Source: Hyphomicrobiaceae bacterium | GTDB lineage: Bacteria; Pseudomonadota; Alphaproteobacteria; Rhizobiales; Hyphomicrobiaceae | NCBI GenBank assembly: GCA_017353825.1 | Contig: JAFMSC010000226.1 | Span: forward strand, 1-6,980 | DNA length: 6,980 nucleotides | Direction: 5' to 3' | Shown: piece by piece, positions 6,707 to 6,980 of the stretch | Numbering within the stretch: the first letter of the stretch is position 1 | How the letters are laid out: each line of letters opens with the position of its first letter | Notes under the pieces: model-generated | Told to the model about the DNA's origin: nothing | What the model saw: the letters and a program-made list of their open reading frames with translations, nothing else | Databases searched by the model: none | Translations under genes and position numbers: made by a program

Positions 6707-6837
6707 GTCGCTCCCCCCAAGCCACTATCTTGGGTGAGCCTACCACAGGGTGGGTGAAGATGGCAGTCGCGGTTCTTGGACCAGCCCCGCGTGAGACTGG
6801 GCAAGGTTCGGACATGGCCCAACTCGGGTTCCACACC

Positions 6838-6915
6838 GGACTTCATGGGGGCTTCATGTGGGCTTCATGTGGGCTCCACATGGGGCTTAATGTGGGCCCA
6901 GATGGGGCTTTCGCG
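6838..6915. repeat. Degenerate tandem repeat, about 11 bp, consensus GGCTTCATGTG
   Basis: Two units are identical, GGCTTCATGTG at 6850-6860 and 6861-6871. Variants flank them: GGACTTCATGGG (6838-6849), GGCTCCACATG (6872-6882), GGGCTTAATGTG (6883-6894), GGCCCAGATG (6895-6904) and GGGCTTTCGCG (6905-6915). Unit length drifts between 10 and 12. A perfect dyad, CATGTGG-GCT-CCACATG (6866-6882), is embedded in the array. It sits about 130-210 bases upstream of the caspase-like gene start, in its presumed promoter region. Confidence 0.65.
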
Positions 6916-6923
6916 GGGGGCTG

Positions 6924-6940
6924 CGGGCGGCGGCCGCCCG
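6924..6940. repeat. Perfect 17-base GC palindrome
   Basis: CGGGCGGCGGCCGCCCG is fully symmetric around position 6932 and could form a 7-bp stem with a 3-base loop. No T-tract follows on either strand. It may be a hairpin ending a neighbouring transcript from outside the window or a chance product of the GC-rich sequence. Confidence 0.4.
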
Positions 6941-6941
6941 T

Positions 6942-6973
6942 GCGTCAGGCGCGGCCAGCCTTGACCCTGACGC
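6942..6973. repeat. Inverted repeat GCGTCAGG / CCTGACGC
   Basis: Arms at 6942-6949 and 6966-6973 are perfectly complementary across a 16-base loop. It directly abuts the GC palindrome, so the two together look like a structured transcript end for a gene that would lie beyond the right edge. No T-tract is visible before the window ends, so a terminator is only one possibility. Confidence 0.4.
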
Positions 6974-6980
6974 CGGGCGC

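Larger units (their letters stand above)
6707..6980. other. Non-coding region upstream of the caspase-like gene
   Basis: No credible gene is present in these 274 bases. The open frame on the plus strand here reads through a simple repeat and has no protein character. The stretch contains the caspase gene's ribosome binding site, the approximately 11-bp tandem repeat and two inverted repeats, listed separately. The caspase-gene promoter should lie within it, but I could not pick a -35/-10 pair with confidence. A weak -10-like GATAGT lies on the minus strand near 6724-6729. Confidence 0.5.

Noticed and set aside
6838..6915. CRISPR array
   Set aside because: The units are only about 11 bases and contiguous, without spacers or cas genes.
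6776..6964. 62-codon plus-strand ORF over the tandem repeat
   Set aside because: The reading frame is a by-product of the repeat and has no ribosome binding site or protein character.

Overview
The window looks like a chromosomal segment of a GC-rich, Gram-negative bacterium, most likely an alphaproteobacterium (possibly Hyphomicrobiales). The reasons are strong G/C preference at codon third positions, the type of methylenetetrahydrofolate-reductase-like protein present, the FGR-type N-terminal domain on a methyltransferase, and two proteins with Sec signal peptides. The taxonomic placement is inference. I see no mobile element, rRNA, tRNA or CRISPR array.

Layout. Positions 1-240 are a non-coding leader with a TTGTGG-type dyad (106-127). 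Two plus-strand genes follow and almost certainly form an operon: a class I SAM-dependent methyltransferase with an N-terminal helix-turn-helix-like domain (241-1647) and, three bases later, a divergent methylenetetrahydrofolate reductase family protein (1651-2571). A 9-bp hairpin (2579-2610) sits just after them. The rest of the window reads on the minus strand, convergent to the operon. It holds a small secreted protein with a Gly/Asn-rich tail (2689-3087), an interval of about 340 bp with a doubtful ORF, and a 1091-residue exported protein (3431-6706). Upstream of that last gene, 6707-6980 is non-coding and carries an approximately 11-bp degenerate tandem repeat and two strong inverted repeats.

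How the genes fit together. The plus-strand pair couples a methyltransferase to a folate one-carbon reductase-like enzyme, which suggests methyl-group metabolism or its control; the substrate cannot be read from the sequence. The minus-strand protein combines a signal peptide, a PDZ domain, about ten WD40 repeats, an Ig-like linker and a C-terminal caspase-like (C14) peptidase domain with an intact His935/Cys986 dyad. It is therefore a predicted periplasmic, orthocaspase-type protein. The small secreted protein lies downstream of it on the same strand and may be co-transcribed, but a functional link is not shown. The two strands appear to be functionally unrelated neighbours.

The most interesting items are the exported PDZ-WD40-caspase architecture with paired cysteines, the HTH-methyltransferase/MTHFR-like gene pair, and the repeat-bearing region upstream of the caspase gene.
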